From Pseudomonadota bacterium (GTDB taxonomy: Bacteria; Pseudomonadota; Gammaproteobacteria; Burkholderiales; Thiobacillaceae), in NCBI GenBank assembly GCA_021836225.1, contig JAKBJA010000003.1:1-21192 (forward strand): a DNA stretch of 21,192 nucleotides, in the 5' to 3' direction. A program made the translations under genes and the position numbers. Of the stretch, positions 1 to 7,891 are shown piece after piece. The notes beneath the pieces are model-generated. The model was not told the DNA's origin. It searched no databases and saw only the letters and a program-made list of their open reading frames with translations. How positions within the stretch are numbered: the first letter of the stretch is position 1; the number at the start of each line of letters is the position of its first letter.

Positions 1-657
1 TCGAAGATGATGAAGCCCGGCATGGGCGCCTACGACCGCTTCAGGGAGATGTTCGAGGCGGCGTCGAAGGCGGCGGGCAAGAAGCAGTACCTGATCCCCT
101 ATTTCATCGCCGCGCACCCCGGTACCACCGACGAGGACATGCTCAACCTCGCCTTGTGGCTGAAGGCGCACGACTTCCGCCTCGATCAGGTGCAGACCTT
201 CCTGCCGACGCCGATGGCACTCGCGACCGCGATGTATCACACGGAGAAGAATCCGCTGAAGAAGGTGCTGGGCGGCAAGGCCGAATCCATTCCCGTGGTG
301 AAGCAGGGTCGCGTGCGCCGTCTGCACAAGGCCTTTCTGCGCTACCACGATCCCGACAACTGGCCGCTCTTGCGCGAGGCGCTGAAGGAAATGGGCCGCG
401 AGGACCTCATCGGCAACAGCAGGAAGCACCTGATTCCGTCCTATCAGCCCGCCGGCACCGGCAAGCAGCCGGAAGGCACGCGCACGCCGCGCGCCGCGAG
501 CAAGCAGGCGAAACCCGCGGCCGCCAAGCCGGTGGCAGGCAAACCCGCTGCAACGAAGCACAAGCCGGCCAAGCCCGCGCCCGCCTCGACCGGCCGCCCC
601 CATCAGGTGCCGAAGCACCCCTTGAGCCAGCGGCGCGGCGGCGGCAAGGCGCGCTGA
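1..657 (+). CDS. ygiQ: YgiQ-family radical SAM protein, C-terminal part
   Basis: The reading frame is open from the first base, so only the C-terminal part (218 codons) of a longer protein is present. The segment with [35 protein letters not shown] and the following [13 protein letters not shown] is the conserved C-terminal part of the YgiQ (UPF0313) radical SAM family. The radical SAM cysteines lie upstream of the window. The last 65 or so residues are a lysine/alanine/proline-rich tail with repeated AKP units, likely disordered and nucleic-acid or polyanion binding by charge. The molecular function of YgiQ is not established. DUF2288 follows after 39 bases on the same strand. Confidence 0.88.
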   Translation, partial: SKMMKPGMGAYDRFREMFEAASKAAGKKQYLIPYFIAAHPGTTDEDMLNLALWLKAHDFRLDQVQTFLPTPMALATAMYHTEKNPLKKVLGGKAESIPVVKQGRVRRLHKAFLRYHDPDNWPLLREALKEMGREDLIGNSRKHLIPSYQPAGTGKQPEGTRTPRAASKQAKPAAAKPVAGKPAATKHKPAKPAPASTGRPHQVPKHPLSQRRGGGKAR

Positions 658-696
658 TTTTTTCTTGTGTTTTGCCCCTTGCAAGCTGCATCTGAA

Positions 697-1011
697 ATGA
701 CCACCCCCACCGACATCCTCCGCGCCAAGCTCAACCTCGAAACCGCCCAACTCGCCTGGCCCGAACTCGAACGCCACTTCGCGCGCGGCGTGGTGATCAA
801 GGTCGCCACCGGCATGGACCTCGTCGAGGCGGCGCTGCAGGTCGCCGAGAACAACACCGCTGCTGTGCACGCGTGGCTCGCCGACGGCCGCCTCGCCAAG
901 GCCGAACTGGCCGACGCCGAAGACTGGCATGCGCGCCAGCCGGCGTTCTGGACAGTGGTCGTCGCACCGTGGGTGCTGATCCAGGAAGTGCTGCCGGAAC
1001 TGAACGCGTAG
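697..1011 (+). CDS. DUF2288 family protein
   Basis: This 104-residue soluble protein starts MTTPTDILRAKLNLETAQLAW. The first part, the central segment GVVIKVATGMDLVEAALQVAENN and the tryptophan-rich end (FWTVVVAPWVLIQEVLP) match the small proteobacterial DUF2288 family in sequence and length. The family has no known function. The ATG at 697 is chosen because an upstream in-frame start would lengthen the protein into the space after the YgiQ stop. No signal peptide or membrane segment is visible. The end converges on lutC with 23 bases between them and no clear terminator. Confidence 0.75.
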   Translation: MTTPTDILRAKLNLETAQLAWPELERHFARGVVIKVATGMDLVEAALQVAENNTAAVHAWLADGRLAKAELADAEDWHARQPAFWTVVVAPWVLIQEVLPELNA

Positions 1012-1034
1012 GGCCGGCGCTCAACCCCCAGCCG

Positions 1035-1682
1035 TCAGGACGTCGATTCCGTCAGCAACACGTGCAGCCGGCGCGGCCCGTGCGCGCCGAGCTGGATCGT
1101 CTGCTCGACGTCGGCGGTGCGCGACGGACCGGTGACGATGTTCGTCGCGCGCGGCAGGCCGCCGCACTCCTCGCGCAGCAGTGCCCAGGCGTCTTCCAGC
1201 CGCGGCACGATGCGGCGCGCGTCCAGCACGCAGAGAAAATCGTCAGGCAGGAAATTCAGCGTGGTCGGGCTCTCCGGGCCCGACAGCAGCACCAGGCTGC
1301 CGGTCTCGGCAATGGCGCAGAAGGCAACGGCCAGGCCGACGCGGTCGTCGCCACCGGCGCGGCGCGATTCGACCTGCAAGCCCGCCGGCCACTCGATGCC
1401 GGCGAGCAGCGGATGCGGCGCGGCGCACAGGCGCCGCGGCAGCGCCTGCGCCGCAAGATAGTCGGCCACGGCCTCCGCCACGCGTTCGCGTGATCCAACG
1501 GCGGCCCACGTGCCGGCAACTTTTTCCAGCCTGGCGAGAAAGCGCGCGCGCACCGGTTCCGGCCACTGCGGCTGCGGGCCGCGCGCGCGCGCGTCCACGC
1601 GCTGCACGACCGCTTGCGGATCAGCCGCGCGGCCGAGCGCGCCAGACAGCCGGCCGAGGATGGCTGCGCGCGCGTCGCTCAT
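1035..1682 (-). CDS. lutC: LutC/YkgG, LUD-domain subunit of L-lactate oxidation
   Basis: The product has 215 residues and is a LUD-domain protein. The C-terminal core contains AFCAIAETGSLVLLSGPESP, FLCVLDARRIVP and NIVTGPSRTADVEQTIQLGAHGPRRLHVLL, all typical of LutC/YkgG. With LutA and LutB it belongs to the iron-sulfur L-lactate oxidation system that yields pyruvate and feeds electrons to the respiratory chain. The ATG at 1682 overlaps the lutB stop by four bases (ATGA), showing tight translational coupling and fixing the start. It is the last gene of the lutABC operon. A GC-alternating run near 1580-1593 lies inside the gene. Confidence 0.9.
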   Translation of the reverse strand: MSDARAAILGRLSGALGRAADPQAVVQRVDARARGPQPQWPEPVRARFLARLEKVAGTWAAVGSRERVAEAVADYLAAQALPRRLCAAPHPLLAGIEWPAGLQVESRRAGGDDRVGLAVAFCAIAETGSLVLLSGPESPTTLNFLPDDFLCVLDARRIVPRLEDAWALLREECGGLPRATNIVTGPSRTADVEQTIQLGAHGPRRLHVLLTESTS

Positions 1683-3097
1683 GGCTGCTTCCTCCGCTGC
1701 CATTGCGCCATGAAGGTGTCGCGCTGCGGCGCCGGCAGGTCGCGCGCCGCGGTCCACGCGGCCGCCAGCGGCAGGCGCGTGAAGCGGCCGCGACCGCCGG
1801 CGAGCCGATTCAGCAGCTTGATGCCGATCCGCGTCGCCCAGCGGTAGAGCGCCGGCCGCCGCGCAAGGAAGGCCCACGCCGCCAGCGTCCAGCGGCTGCG
1901 CGGCGCGCCCATCCTGCTGTCGAATTCCTGCCGGCGATGCTCGCGCAACAGCTGTGGCAGCGGGATCGACATCGGGCACACTTCCTCGCAGCGCCCGCAC
2001 AGCGTCGACGCGTTCGGCAGCGGCGCGCCCTCCGCAAGCCCGACCATCAACGGCGTCAGCACCGCGCCCATCGGCCCCGGATACACCCAGCCGTAGGCGT
2101 GGCCACCGACCGCGCCGTAGACCGGGCAGTGGTTGAGGCAGGCGCCGCAGCGGATGCAGCGCAGCATGTCGTGGAAGGCACCGCCGAGCATGCGGCTGCG
2201 GCCGTTGTCGACGAGCACCACGTGGAATTGTTCGGGGCCGTCAGGATCGTTCGCGCGGCGCGGACCGGTGAAGAAGGTCGTGTACGAGGTGATCTCCTGT
2301 CCGGTCGCGCTGCGCGCCAAGAGCCGCAGCAGTACCGAGGCGTCCTCCAGGTTCGGCACCACTTTCTCGATGCTGGCGAGCACGATGTGCACGCGCGGAA
2401 GGGTGGCCGAAAGATCGCCGTTGCCCTCGTTGGTGACGATGACGGTGGAACCGGTCTCGGCGATAAGGAAGTTGGCACCGGTGATGCCAACGTCGGCGGA
2501 CAGGAACTTCTCCCGCAGCACCTGTCGCGCCTCGTCGACGATCTGCGGCACGGTCTCGAGCGGTCGCGTGAGACCTGGCTGGTGATGCAGGCCCTCGAAC
2601 AGCGCGGCGATCTGCGCGCGCGTCTTGTGCGCCGCCGGCGCAATGATGTGGCTGGGTGGCTCGTGGGCGACCTGGATGATGTATTCGCCGAGGTCGGTCT
2701 CGACCACCTCGAAGCCTGCGCCTTCGAGCACGTCGTTGATCGCGATTTCCTCGCCGACCATGGACTTGCCCTTGGCGACGATCTTCGCCCCGCTCGCCTG
2801 GCAGATGTCGAGCACCGCCGCGCAGGCTTCTTCCGGTGTCTCGGCCCAGTGCAGCTGCCCGCCGGCTGCGGTCAACTGCTGCTCGAAACGCAGCAGGTAG
2901 TGGTCGAGATTCGCCAGCGTGTGTTCCTTGATCGCGCGCCCGGCATCGCGCAGCGCGTCGAATTCGGGCAGAGCATCAATGGCCGCGCGCCGCTTGCCGA
3001 CGAAGCCGACGCCGGCCTTGGCGAGTGCCTGCTGCAGCGTGGCGTCGTTGAGCGCGCGATGCGCGTTGGCGGCGAAGGCGTGCGAGCTTGGCTTCAT
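1679..3097 (-). CDS. lutB: LutB/YkgF, iron-sulfur subunit of L-lactate oxidation
   Basis: The product has 472 residues, the usual length. An N-terminal LUD domain (about 60-300, with GANFLIAETGSTVIVTNEGN) is followed by two ferredoxin-type cluster motifs: C314-x2-C317-x2-C320-x3-C324-P and C367-x2-C370-x3-C374-P. Between them lies GGHAYGWVYPGPMGAVLTP, characteristic of LutB. The protein should pass electrons from lactate toward quinone as part of a cytosolic or membrane-associated LutABC complex. Its start overlaps the lutA stop by four bases and its stop overlaps the lutC start, so the three are one operon. Nothing in the sequence suggests damage. Confidence 0.95.
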   Translation of the reverse strand: MKPSSHAFAANAHRALNDATLQQALAKAGVGFVGKRRAAIDALPEFDALRDAGRAIKEHTLANLDHYLLRFEQQLTAAGGQLHWAETPEEACAAVLDICQASGAKIVAKGKSMVGEEIAINDVLEGAGFEVVETDLGEYIIQVAHEPPSHIIAPAAHKTRAQIAALFEGLHHQPGLTRPLETVPQIVDEARQVLREKFLSADVGITGANFLIAETGSTVIVTNEGNGDLSATLPRVHIVLASIEKVVPNLEDASVLLRLLARSATGQEITSYTTFFTGPRRANDPDGPEQFHVVLVDNGRSRMLGGAFHDMLRCIRCGACLNHCPVYGAVGGHAYGWVYPGPMGAVLTPLMVGLAEGAPLPNASTLCGRCEEVCPMSIPLPQLLREHRRQEFDSRMGAPRSRWTLAAWAFLARRPALYRWATRIGIKLLNRLAGGRGRFTRLPLAAAWTAARDLPAPQRDTFMAQWQRRKQP

Positions 3098-3846
3098 CGC
3101 GGCTCCCCGTCGCCGATGCCAGGAACGTCGGCGAAGCCCGCCAGGAGCTCGGCAAGATGAACGACGCGCACGCCGCTGTCCATGCGCCTGAGGCGCCCTG
3201 CGATGTTCATCAGGCAGCCGAGATCGCCCGACACCAGCACCTCGGCACCGCTCGCGATCACCGCCTGCGCCTTGTCAGACACCATGCGCGCCGACACGTC
3301 CGGGTATTTCACGCAGAAGGTGCCGCCGAAGCCGCAGCAGACCTCCGCGTCCTTCAGTTCGACGCACTGCGCACCGAGTGCCTCGATGAGCATGCGCGGC
3401 TCGGCATGGATGCCGAGCTCGCGGCGCGCCGAGCAGGAGTCGTGCATCGCCACCTTGCCGGAAAAGCGCGCGTCGATGCGCCCGGCGCCGCCATGTTCGA
3501 CAAGGAACGCCGACAGCTCGCGCGTGCGCGCCGCCAGATCCTGCGCGCGCGCCAGCGTCTCGGGTTCGTCGCGGAACAATTCGGGATAGTGCTTCACCAG
3601 CATGCCGGTGCAGGAACCGGATGGCACGACGACATGCTCAAACCCGTCGAAGGCATCCAGCACCTGGCGCGCGATTGCGCGCGCGGTCGCGAAGTCGCCG
3701 TTGTTGTAGGCGGGCTGGCCGCAGCAGGTCTGCTGGGACGGCACCACCACCTCGGCGCCGAGCCGCTCGAGCAGGCGAAGGGTGGCGAAGCCGACGCTGG
3801 GGCGGAAAAGGTCGACGAGGCAGGTGACGAACAGGGCGACGCGCAT
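3094..3846 (-). CDS. lutA: LutA/YkgE, CCG-domain subunit of L-lactate oxidation
   Basis: The product has 250 residues and starts MRVALFVTCLVDLFRPSVG. Two cysteine-rich CCG modules are visible: CCGQPAYNNGD in the first half and CCGFGGTFCVKYPDVS in the second. This duplication binds an iron-sulfur centre in LutA, GlpC and HdrB relatives. The ATG at 3846 is preferred over longer readings because the family starts at exactly this MRVALF segment and upstream residues show no conservation. It is the first gene of lutABC. No lactate permease gene and no GntR-type lutR regulator lies in the window, so uptake and control must be encoded elsewhere. Confidence 0.94.
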   Translation of the reverse strand: MRVALFVTCLVDLFRPSVGFATLRLLERLGAEVVVPSQQTCCGQPAYNNGDFATARAIARQVLDAFDGFEHVVVPSGSCTGMLVKHYPELFRDEPETLARAQDLAARTRELSAFLVEHGGAGRIDARFSGKVAMHDSCSARRELGIHAEPRMLIEALGAQCVELKDAEVCCGFGGTFCVKYPDVSARMVSDKAQAVIASGAEVLVSGDLGCLMNIAGRLRRMDSGVRVVHLAELLAGFADVPGIGDGEPR

Positions 3847-3884
3847 CGGTTTCGGGTGACGGTGAGCCTCTTCCGGCAATGATG

Positions 3885-3911
3885 GGACCACACGGGTCCT
3901 GCCCCAGTATA
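3885..3911 (-). promoter_or_regulatory. Candidate lutABC promoter element with adjacent dyad
   Basis: On the minus strand a -10-like TATACT (3911-3906) lies 60 bases before lutA. Immediately downstream is a perfect 5-bp inverted repeat, GGACC-acacg-GGTCC (3885-3899 on the plus strand), placed where a repressor would block early transcription. No good -35 hexamer is seen. The operator role is inferred from position only, and the arms do not match the FadR-type consensus. Confidence 0.3.
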
Positions 3912-3947
3912 GGCAAGCACGCTGCATCGCGCACGTGGCGCAGACAA

Positions 3948-3972
3948 ACAAAAAAGCCCGCCGAAGCGGGCT
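3948..3972 (-). terminator. Rho-independent terminator after the DUF302 gene
   Basis: Read on the minus strand there is a 7-bp stem AGCCCGC / GCGGGCT with a TTCG tetraloop, followed by a run of six T (A run 3950-3955 on the plus strand). It lies 22 bases after the DUF302 stop, a textbook intrinsic terminator that closes the transcript before lutA. Confidence 0.88.
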
Positions 3973-3994
3973 TGCTTTGCCGGCGTCAAGTCGC

Positions 3995-4390
3995 TCAGGC
4001 GGCGAGGCTGTCCTTCACCCGCATGAGCCGCGCGCGCGCCTCGCTGGCCACGCCGTGCACGGCGGTGTTGGAGACCAGTTTGACCATGATGCCCGGGTCG
4101 AGGAAGGACACGGTCACCTTGCCGTCGGCTTCCTCGCGCACCACGACGTTGCACGGCAGCAGCATGCCGACGTCGGGCTCGGCGCTGATCGCCTGGTTTG
4201 CCAGCGGCGGGTTGCAGGCGCCGAGGATGCGGTAGGGACGCATGTCGACGTCGAGCTTGGCCTTCATCGTGCTCTTCACGTCGATGTCGGTCAGCACGCC
4301 GAAGCCTTCGGTCTTGAGGGCAGCGGTGACCTTCTCGATGGCGGCATCGAAGGGGCCGCTGATCTTTGTTTCGAATCCGTATTCGCTCAT
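3995..4390 (-). CDS. DUF302 domain protein
   Basis: The product has 131 residues and starts [21 protein letters not shown]. The pattern of an amphipathic first helix, [51 protein letters not shown] and a short C-terminal part matches DUF302, a small single-domain family found near sulfur and redox genes in proteobacteria. Function is unknown. Two cysteines lie in the conserved strands (GACNPP and LPCNVVV). An AGGAG site nine bases before the ATG supports the start. It lies 47 bases downstream of the cytochrome c gene and ends at the strong terminator 3948-3972. Confidence 0.87.
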   Translation of the reverse strand: MSEYGFETKISGPFDAAIEKVTAALKTEGFGVLTDIDVKSTMKAKLDVDMRPYRILGACNPPLANQAISAEPDVGMLLPCNVVVREEADGKVTVSFLDPGIMVKLVSNTAVHGVASEARARLMRVKDSLAA

Positions 4391-4437
4391 GGTGCTGCTC
4401 CTGGTTGGGGTGATTTCAATGCCGCCATTTTACCCGC

Positions 4438-4908
4438 TCAGGGCTCCAGCGACTGCCGCTCCATCTTCGTCCACAACTTGTACACCTCGTCGGACCACAG
4501 CGACTTGATGTACGCCACCACATCCTGCATCTCCCGCTCGCTCAATTTTCCCTTCCACGCCGGCATCTTGCCCTGCCCCTGCGGGCTGCCTTCGCGGATC
4601 ACTTCCAGCAGCGCCGCGGTGGGGTGATGCCAGGCGTGCGCGCTATCATCCAGCGGCGGCGGCGGAAAGTGGCCGTCGGCATCACGCACCCGCCAGTCGC
4701 CCGGCTGCTCCTTGCCGCCGGCGCCGTGGCATTCCAGGCAGAATTTTTCGTAGACGGCCTTGCCGCGTGCCACCTGCGTCGGGTCCAGCCGGCGCTCGAC
4801 CACGGTCTCGTCGGCGTCGCCTGGTCCGGCCGCAGGCGTTCTGTTGCACCCCGCCAGCCCGAGGCCGACGACCAGGGTCGCGAAGATTTTCCATTTCATG
4901 CTTGTCAT
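4438..4908 (-). CDS. Lipoprotein c-type cytochrome
   Basis: The product has 156 residues. A lipoprotein signal peptide ends in the lipobox LAGC with the acylated cysteine at 21, so the protein should be anchored in the outer or inner membrane facing the periplasm. A single haem-binding motif CLECH is at 57-61, and the likely axial methionine is in GQGKMPAWKGKL, followed by the typical final helix MQDVVAYIKSLW. This is a class I monohaem cytochrome c. Its electron partner is unknown; the neighbours are a Mut7-C RNase-like gene upstream and DUF302 downstream. The ATG at 4908 is chosen to give MTSMKWK and a compact signal peptide; ATG 4899 (MKWK) is equally possible. Confidence 0.88.
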   Translation of the reverse strand: MTSMKWKIFATLVVGLGLAGCNRTPAAGPGDADETVVERRLDPTQVARGKAVYEKFCLECHGAGGKEQPGDWRVRDADGHFPPPPLDDSAHAWHHPTAALLEVIREGSPQGQGKMPAWKGKLSEREMQDVVAYIKSLWSDEVYKLWTKMERQSLEP

Positions 4909-4953
4909 GGTTCTGCTTTCGTACGGGATGGAGGAATGAGCGCGCGCCACGCC

Positions 4954-5712
4954 CTAAGTTCCATTCGTGTCGTTGTTCGCCAGCACGCCGTCGAGCAGCC
5001 GCCGCATGTTGCGCCAGTGCGAGCCCTCCCAATACACGCGCCCGCACTGGTCGCAGGAGGAGAAGCGTTCATAGAGTTCGCGCACCCGCGGCGGCAGGCG
5101 GTCGATCACGCTCGCCTTGTCGACTGGCCGCAGCGGCACGTTGCAGTGCAGGCACAGCGTGAATGGCCTGGCGCTGCGCGCCAGATCGAGCCGCTCGACG
5201 ACCTCGCGCAGCTGGTCCTCGGATTTCAACGCATGCACGTAACAACCGTGTGACACCGCGCGCCGCTTCAACAGTTCGCGGTCTCGCGTCAGCACGATGC
5301 GGCCCTCACGCTCGCCGAGCGCGACGATGTCGTTGTCGTGGAAATGGTTGTCGTACAGCGTGTCGAAGCCCAGCATGCGCAGCATGTGCGCCAGCCCGCC
5401 GAGGTGCGCGTCGGCGACGAAACGCGGCTCCCTTAAAGGATAGTCGCGCACCCGCAGCAGCGGCGTCACGTCCATCGCCTCGAAGCGCGGATACACCGCC
5501 ACCCGGTCGCCGTCTTTGAGCAGCCGGTCGAAGTCCGCCGATTCGCCGTTGACCAGGATCAGCTCCACCTCGGTGTGCGGCACCCCCAGCGCCTCGATCA
5601 TGTGCTTGGTCGTCGCCCGCTGCGCGCACGGCACGCTGAATTCCTGCTTGCGCCGCTTGGGCGCGAGGAAGTCGTTCAATTCTTCATAAAAGCGGAAGGT
5701 GGCGGTGACCAT
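4954..5712 (-). CDS. Mut7-C RNase-like protein with ubiquitin-like N-terminus
   Basis: The product has 252 residues. The N-terminal 80 or so residues resemble the ubiquitin-like (ThiS/MoaD-type) domain that precedes Mut7-C in many bacteria (MVTATFRFYEELNDFL, VELILVNGESADFDRLLKDGDRVAVYP). The rest is a PIN-like Mut7-C nuclease domain with FVADAHLGGLAHMLRMLGFDTLYDN, IVLTRDRELL and a zinc site C187-x2-C190 ... C220-x2-C223. The acidic residues D in FVADAHLG and TRDRELL fit the PIN-type metal site. A ribonuclease role is inferred from the fold; the substrate is unknown. The cytochrome c gene starts 45 bases downstream, so the two may be co-transcribed. Confidence 0.88.
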   Translation of the reverse strand: MVTATFRFYEELNDFLAPKRRKQEFSVPCAQRATTKHMIEALGVPHTEVELILVNGESADFDRLLKDGDRVAVYPRFEAMDVTPLLRVRDYPLREPRFVADAHLGGLAHMLRMLGFDTLYDNHFHDNDIVALGEREGRIVLTRDRELLKRRAVSHGCYVHALKSEDQLREVVERLDLARSARPFTLCLHCNVPLRPVDKASVIDRLPPRVRELYERFSSCDQCGRVYWEGSHWRNMRRLLDGVLANNDTNGT

Positions 5713-5786
5713 CCGCTTATTGTCGCCATTTGAAGCCGTCCGGAAAGCCCAGCCATCTCAGCCTGATCCGATCCGGAGGCCAGACG

Positions 5787-5811
5787 TAAAAACGCCACCT
5801 CGACGGTGGCG
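5787..5811 (-). terminator. Rho-independent terminator after the 42-residue gene
   Basis: On the minus strand a 7-bp stem CGCCACC / GGTGGCG with a 5-base loop is followed by five T (A run 5788-5792 on the plus strand). It lies 24 bases after the stop of the small gene at 5835 and separates it from the Mut7-C gene. Confidence 0.82.
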
Positions 5812-5834
5812 CTTGCTCGGGTTTCCGAAAAGCT

Positions 5835-5963
5835 TCAGCTCGGAACCTTGATGGGTTTGCCTGATTTGGGCGGAGGCATGAACGACCCGACAGGAACGAC
5901 GACCTGTTTCGGCTTCTTGGGTTTCTTTGCTTCCTTGTTTCCACGTAACTGGCCTTTTGCCAT
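5835..5963 (-). CDS. Small basic protein, 42 residues
   Basis: This short gene reads MAKGQLRGNKEAKKPKKPKQ, then a valine/proline stretch and the end KSGKPIKVPS. A strong AGGAG lies eight bases before the ATG, and a clean intrinsic terminator follows the stop, so it is very likely a real single-gene transcript. The N-terminal half is strongly basic (KEAKKPKKPK), with no signal peptide or membrane segment. Similar tiny MAKGQ.RGN.EAKKPKK proteins are widespread in proteobacteria as uncharacterised products, as far as I recall. Nucleic-acid or ribosome binding is a guess from charge alone. Confidence 0.72.
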   Translation of the reverse strand: MAKGQLRGNKEAKKPKKPKQVVVPVGSFMPPPKSGKPIKVPS

Positions 5964-6103
5964 GGTGATTCTCCTTGCAGTGGCTTCAGGTGTATCTGCG
6001 TGGATTCATGTCCCACGCAAACACCATATGGATCGATCATAGGCCGATGCGCAAGAATAGATAGGTTTAATTTCAAGCGGTTGTATATAAACCGACGGGC
6101 TGG

Positions 6104-6727
6104 CTAAATCCGGCTCGCCGTCTGCCGCATCACATCCGCCGCAAAGCGCATCGCCATCTTCACCGGCATCGGCAGCGGCGCGCCGCCGTGGTCGACGGCG
6201 GTCTGCGCATGCTGGGCTTCGTCGATCTTCATCTGCTCGACGACGGCGCGGCTCTTGACGTCGGCTTCCGGCAGTTTCTGCAGATGTCCGTCGAGGTGGG
6301 CTTCGACCTGGCGCTCGGTTTCGGCGAGGAAACCGAGGTTCCATCTGTCGCCCAGCAGGCCGGCGACCACACCCATGCCGAAGGCACCGCCGAACCACAG
6401 CGGGTTCAGCAGACTCTTGCGGCCGCCGAGTTCGTTGATGCGCTGCTCGCACCAGGCGAGGTGGTCGGTCTCCTCGCGCGCGGCCTGTTCGAGTTCGGCG
6501 CGCACGGTGTCGTTCTTCGCGGTGAGCGCCTGGCCGGCGTAGAGCGCCTGCGCGCAGACTTCGCCGACGTGGTTGACGCGCATGAGCGCGGCGGCATGGG
6601 CCTTGTCCGCTTCGCTCAGCTCGGCCTCGGGGCCGGCACCGGGATAGGGACGGCCGGCGTGGGGGCTGGCGAAGACGGTGCGCAGGCCGAGGTCGAACGT
6701 GGTGATCAGCTGGTCGAGTCGGTTCAT
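6104..6727 (-). CDS. coq7: Coq7, di-iron demethoxyubiquinone hydroxylase
   Basis: The product has 207 residues. It is the oxygen-dependent di-iron monooxygenase that hydroxylates 2-polyprenyl-3-methyl-6-methoxy-1,4-benzoquinol in ubiquinone synthesis (Coq7 replaces UbiF in many proteobacteria). The ferritin-like metal ligands are visible in order: [33 protein letters not shown] and [12 protein letters not shown] hydrophobic stretch [17 protein letters not shown] probably helps membrane association. The ATG at 6727 lies two bases after the stop of the TRAP binding-protein gene, and no Shine-Dalgarno is visible, so translation is probably coupled. Its presence shows that the host makes ubiquinone with oxygen. 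Confidence 0.95.
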   Translation of the reverse strand: MNRLDQLITTFDLGLRTVFASPHAGRPYPGAGPEAELSEADKAHAAALMRVNHVGEVCAQALYAGQALTAKNDTVRAELEQAAREETDHLAWCEQRINELGGRKSLLNPLWFGGAFGMGVVAGLLGDRWNLGFLAETERQVEAHLDGHLQKLPEADVKSRAVVEQMKIDEAQHAQTAVDHGGAPLPMPVKMAMRFAADVMRQTASRI

Positions 6728-6729
6728 GG

Positions 6730-7800
6730 CTATTTAACGTAGTAATTGAAATTCGAGTAGGCGGCTTCTGCAACTTTAAACCACTGGAACTCTGTGTCGC
6801 GGAACGCTTTCCACGGGCGGTAGATGGCGGCGAAATCGGGATTGGTTTTCGCTTCCGTCTCGTACAGTTCGAAGGTGGCACGGCGCGCGGCGAGCATCAC
6901 GTCCTTCGGATACGGGTGCAGTTGCACGCCCTGCCCCGCCAGACGCAGCAGCGCGGGCGGATTCTTGGCGTCGTATTGCGCGAGCATCAGCTGGTTGGCT
7001 TCGGCAGTGGCGACTTCGAAGGCCTGTCGGTACGTTTCGGGCAGCGCTTTCCACGACGCCTGGTTGACGTAGAAACTCAGTTGCGGACCGCCTTCCCACC
7101 AGCCAGGGTAGTAATAGTGCTTGGCTATCTTGTGGAAGCCGAGCTTCTCGTCGTCGTACGGCCCCACCCATTCGGCGGCGTCGAGCGCGCCGCGTTCGAG
7201 CGCGGGGTAGATGTCGCCGCCGGGCAGGGTCTGCGGCACCGCGCCGAGCTTCGCCATGATCTGGCCGCCGATGCCGGGGATGCGCATTTTCAGGCCGCGC
7301 AAGTCGGCGAGCGACTTGATCGGTTTGCGGAACCAGCCGCCCATCTGGGTGCCGGTGTTGCCGCCGGGGAACTGCACCACGTTGTACTTTGCGTAGAGCG
7401 TGCGCAGCGCCTCGATGCCACCGCCGGCGTACATCCAGGCGTTCTGCTGGCGCGCCGTCAGGCCGAAGGGCACGGCGGTGTCGAAGGCCAGCCCGAGGTT
7501 CTTGCCGACGTAGTAATAGCCGGCCGAGTGGCCGCATTCCGCGGTGCCGTTACCGACCGCGTCGAGCACCTGCAGGCCCGGGACCAGTTCGCCGCCGGCG
7601 AAGACGCGGATCTGGAATTTGCCGCCGGTGAGCGCGGCGACGCGTTTGGAGAGGGTTTCCGATGCGCCGTAGATGGTGTCGAGGCTCTTGGGAAAGCTCG
7701 ACGCCAGCCGCCAGCGGATGGCGGGCAGGTCTGCAGCCTGCGCGGCCAGCGGCAACATGGCGGCGACGCCCGCGCCCGTCAGAAAATCACGTCTTTGCAT
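6730..7800 (-). CDS. takP: TakP-like TRAP transporter solute-binding protein
   Basis: The product has 356 residues. The N-terminus [17 protein letters not shown] and AQA cleavage region form a twin-arginine signal peptide, so the folded protein should be exported to the periplasm. The mature part has [68 protein letters not shown] and [15 protein letters not shown], closely resembling TakP, the 2-oxoacid (pyruvate-type) binding protein of Rhodobacter. No DctQ or DctM membrane genes lie nearby. A GGAG site lies ahead of the ATG. coq7 follows after two bases. The ligand assignment is inferred from remembered similarity to TakP. Confidence 0.88.
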   Translation of the reverse strand: MQRRDFLTGAGVAAMLPLAAQAADLPAIRWRLASSFPKSLDTIYGASETLSKRVAALTGGKFQIRVFAGGELVPGLQVLDAVGNGTAECGHSAGYYYVGKNLGLAFDTAVPFGLTARQQNAWMYAGGGIEALRTLYAKYNVVQFPGGNTGTQMGGWFRKPIKSLADLRGLKMRIPGIGGQIMAKLGAVPQTLPGGDIYPALERGALDAAEWVGPYDDEKLGFHKIAKHYYYPGWWEGGPQLSFYVNQASWKALPETYRQAFEVATAEANQLMLAQYDAKNPPALLRLAGQGVQLHPYPKDVMLAARRATFELYETEAKTNPDFAAIYRPWKAFRDTEFQWFKVAEAAYSNFNYYVK

Positions 7801-7822
7801 GGATTTGTCTCCGTTTTGCCAG

Positions 7823-7828
7823 ATTATA
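7823..7828 (-). promoter_or_regulatory. Candidate -10 element for takP-coq7
   Basis: A perfect TATAAT on the minus strand lies 22 bases before the takP start. No recognisable -35 element sits 16-18 bases upstream. On the other strand TAAAAT (7857-7862) could be the -10 of glyA, again without a clear -35. Confidence 0.4.
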
Positions 7829-7891
7829 CGAGCCGCAAGAGCAATCCGCCGCGTGTTAAAATCGCCCCTTTTCCAGCCCTGCTTGACTGCC

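Noticed and set aside
1577..1594. An alternating GC run (possible Z-DNA) inside lutC
   Set aside because: Short, within a coding region rich in Arg and Ala codons; ordinary for this base composition.
1181..3160. A 659-codon open frame on the plus strand opposite lutB and lutC
   Set aside because: It is a by-product of high GC third positions. The translation is arginine/alanine-rich without family features, while the minus-strand frames are clear LutB and LutC with coupled starts.
5717..6076. A 119-codon minus-strand frame over the small gene at 5835-5963
   Set aside because: It overlaps the 42-codon gene, which has its own ribosome binding site and terminator; the longer frame runs through that terminator.
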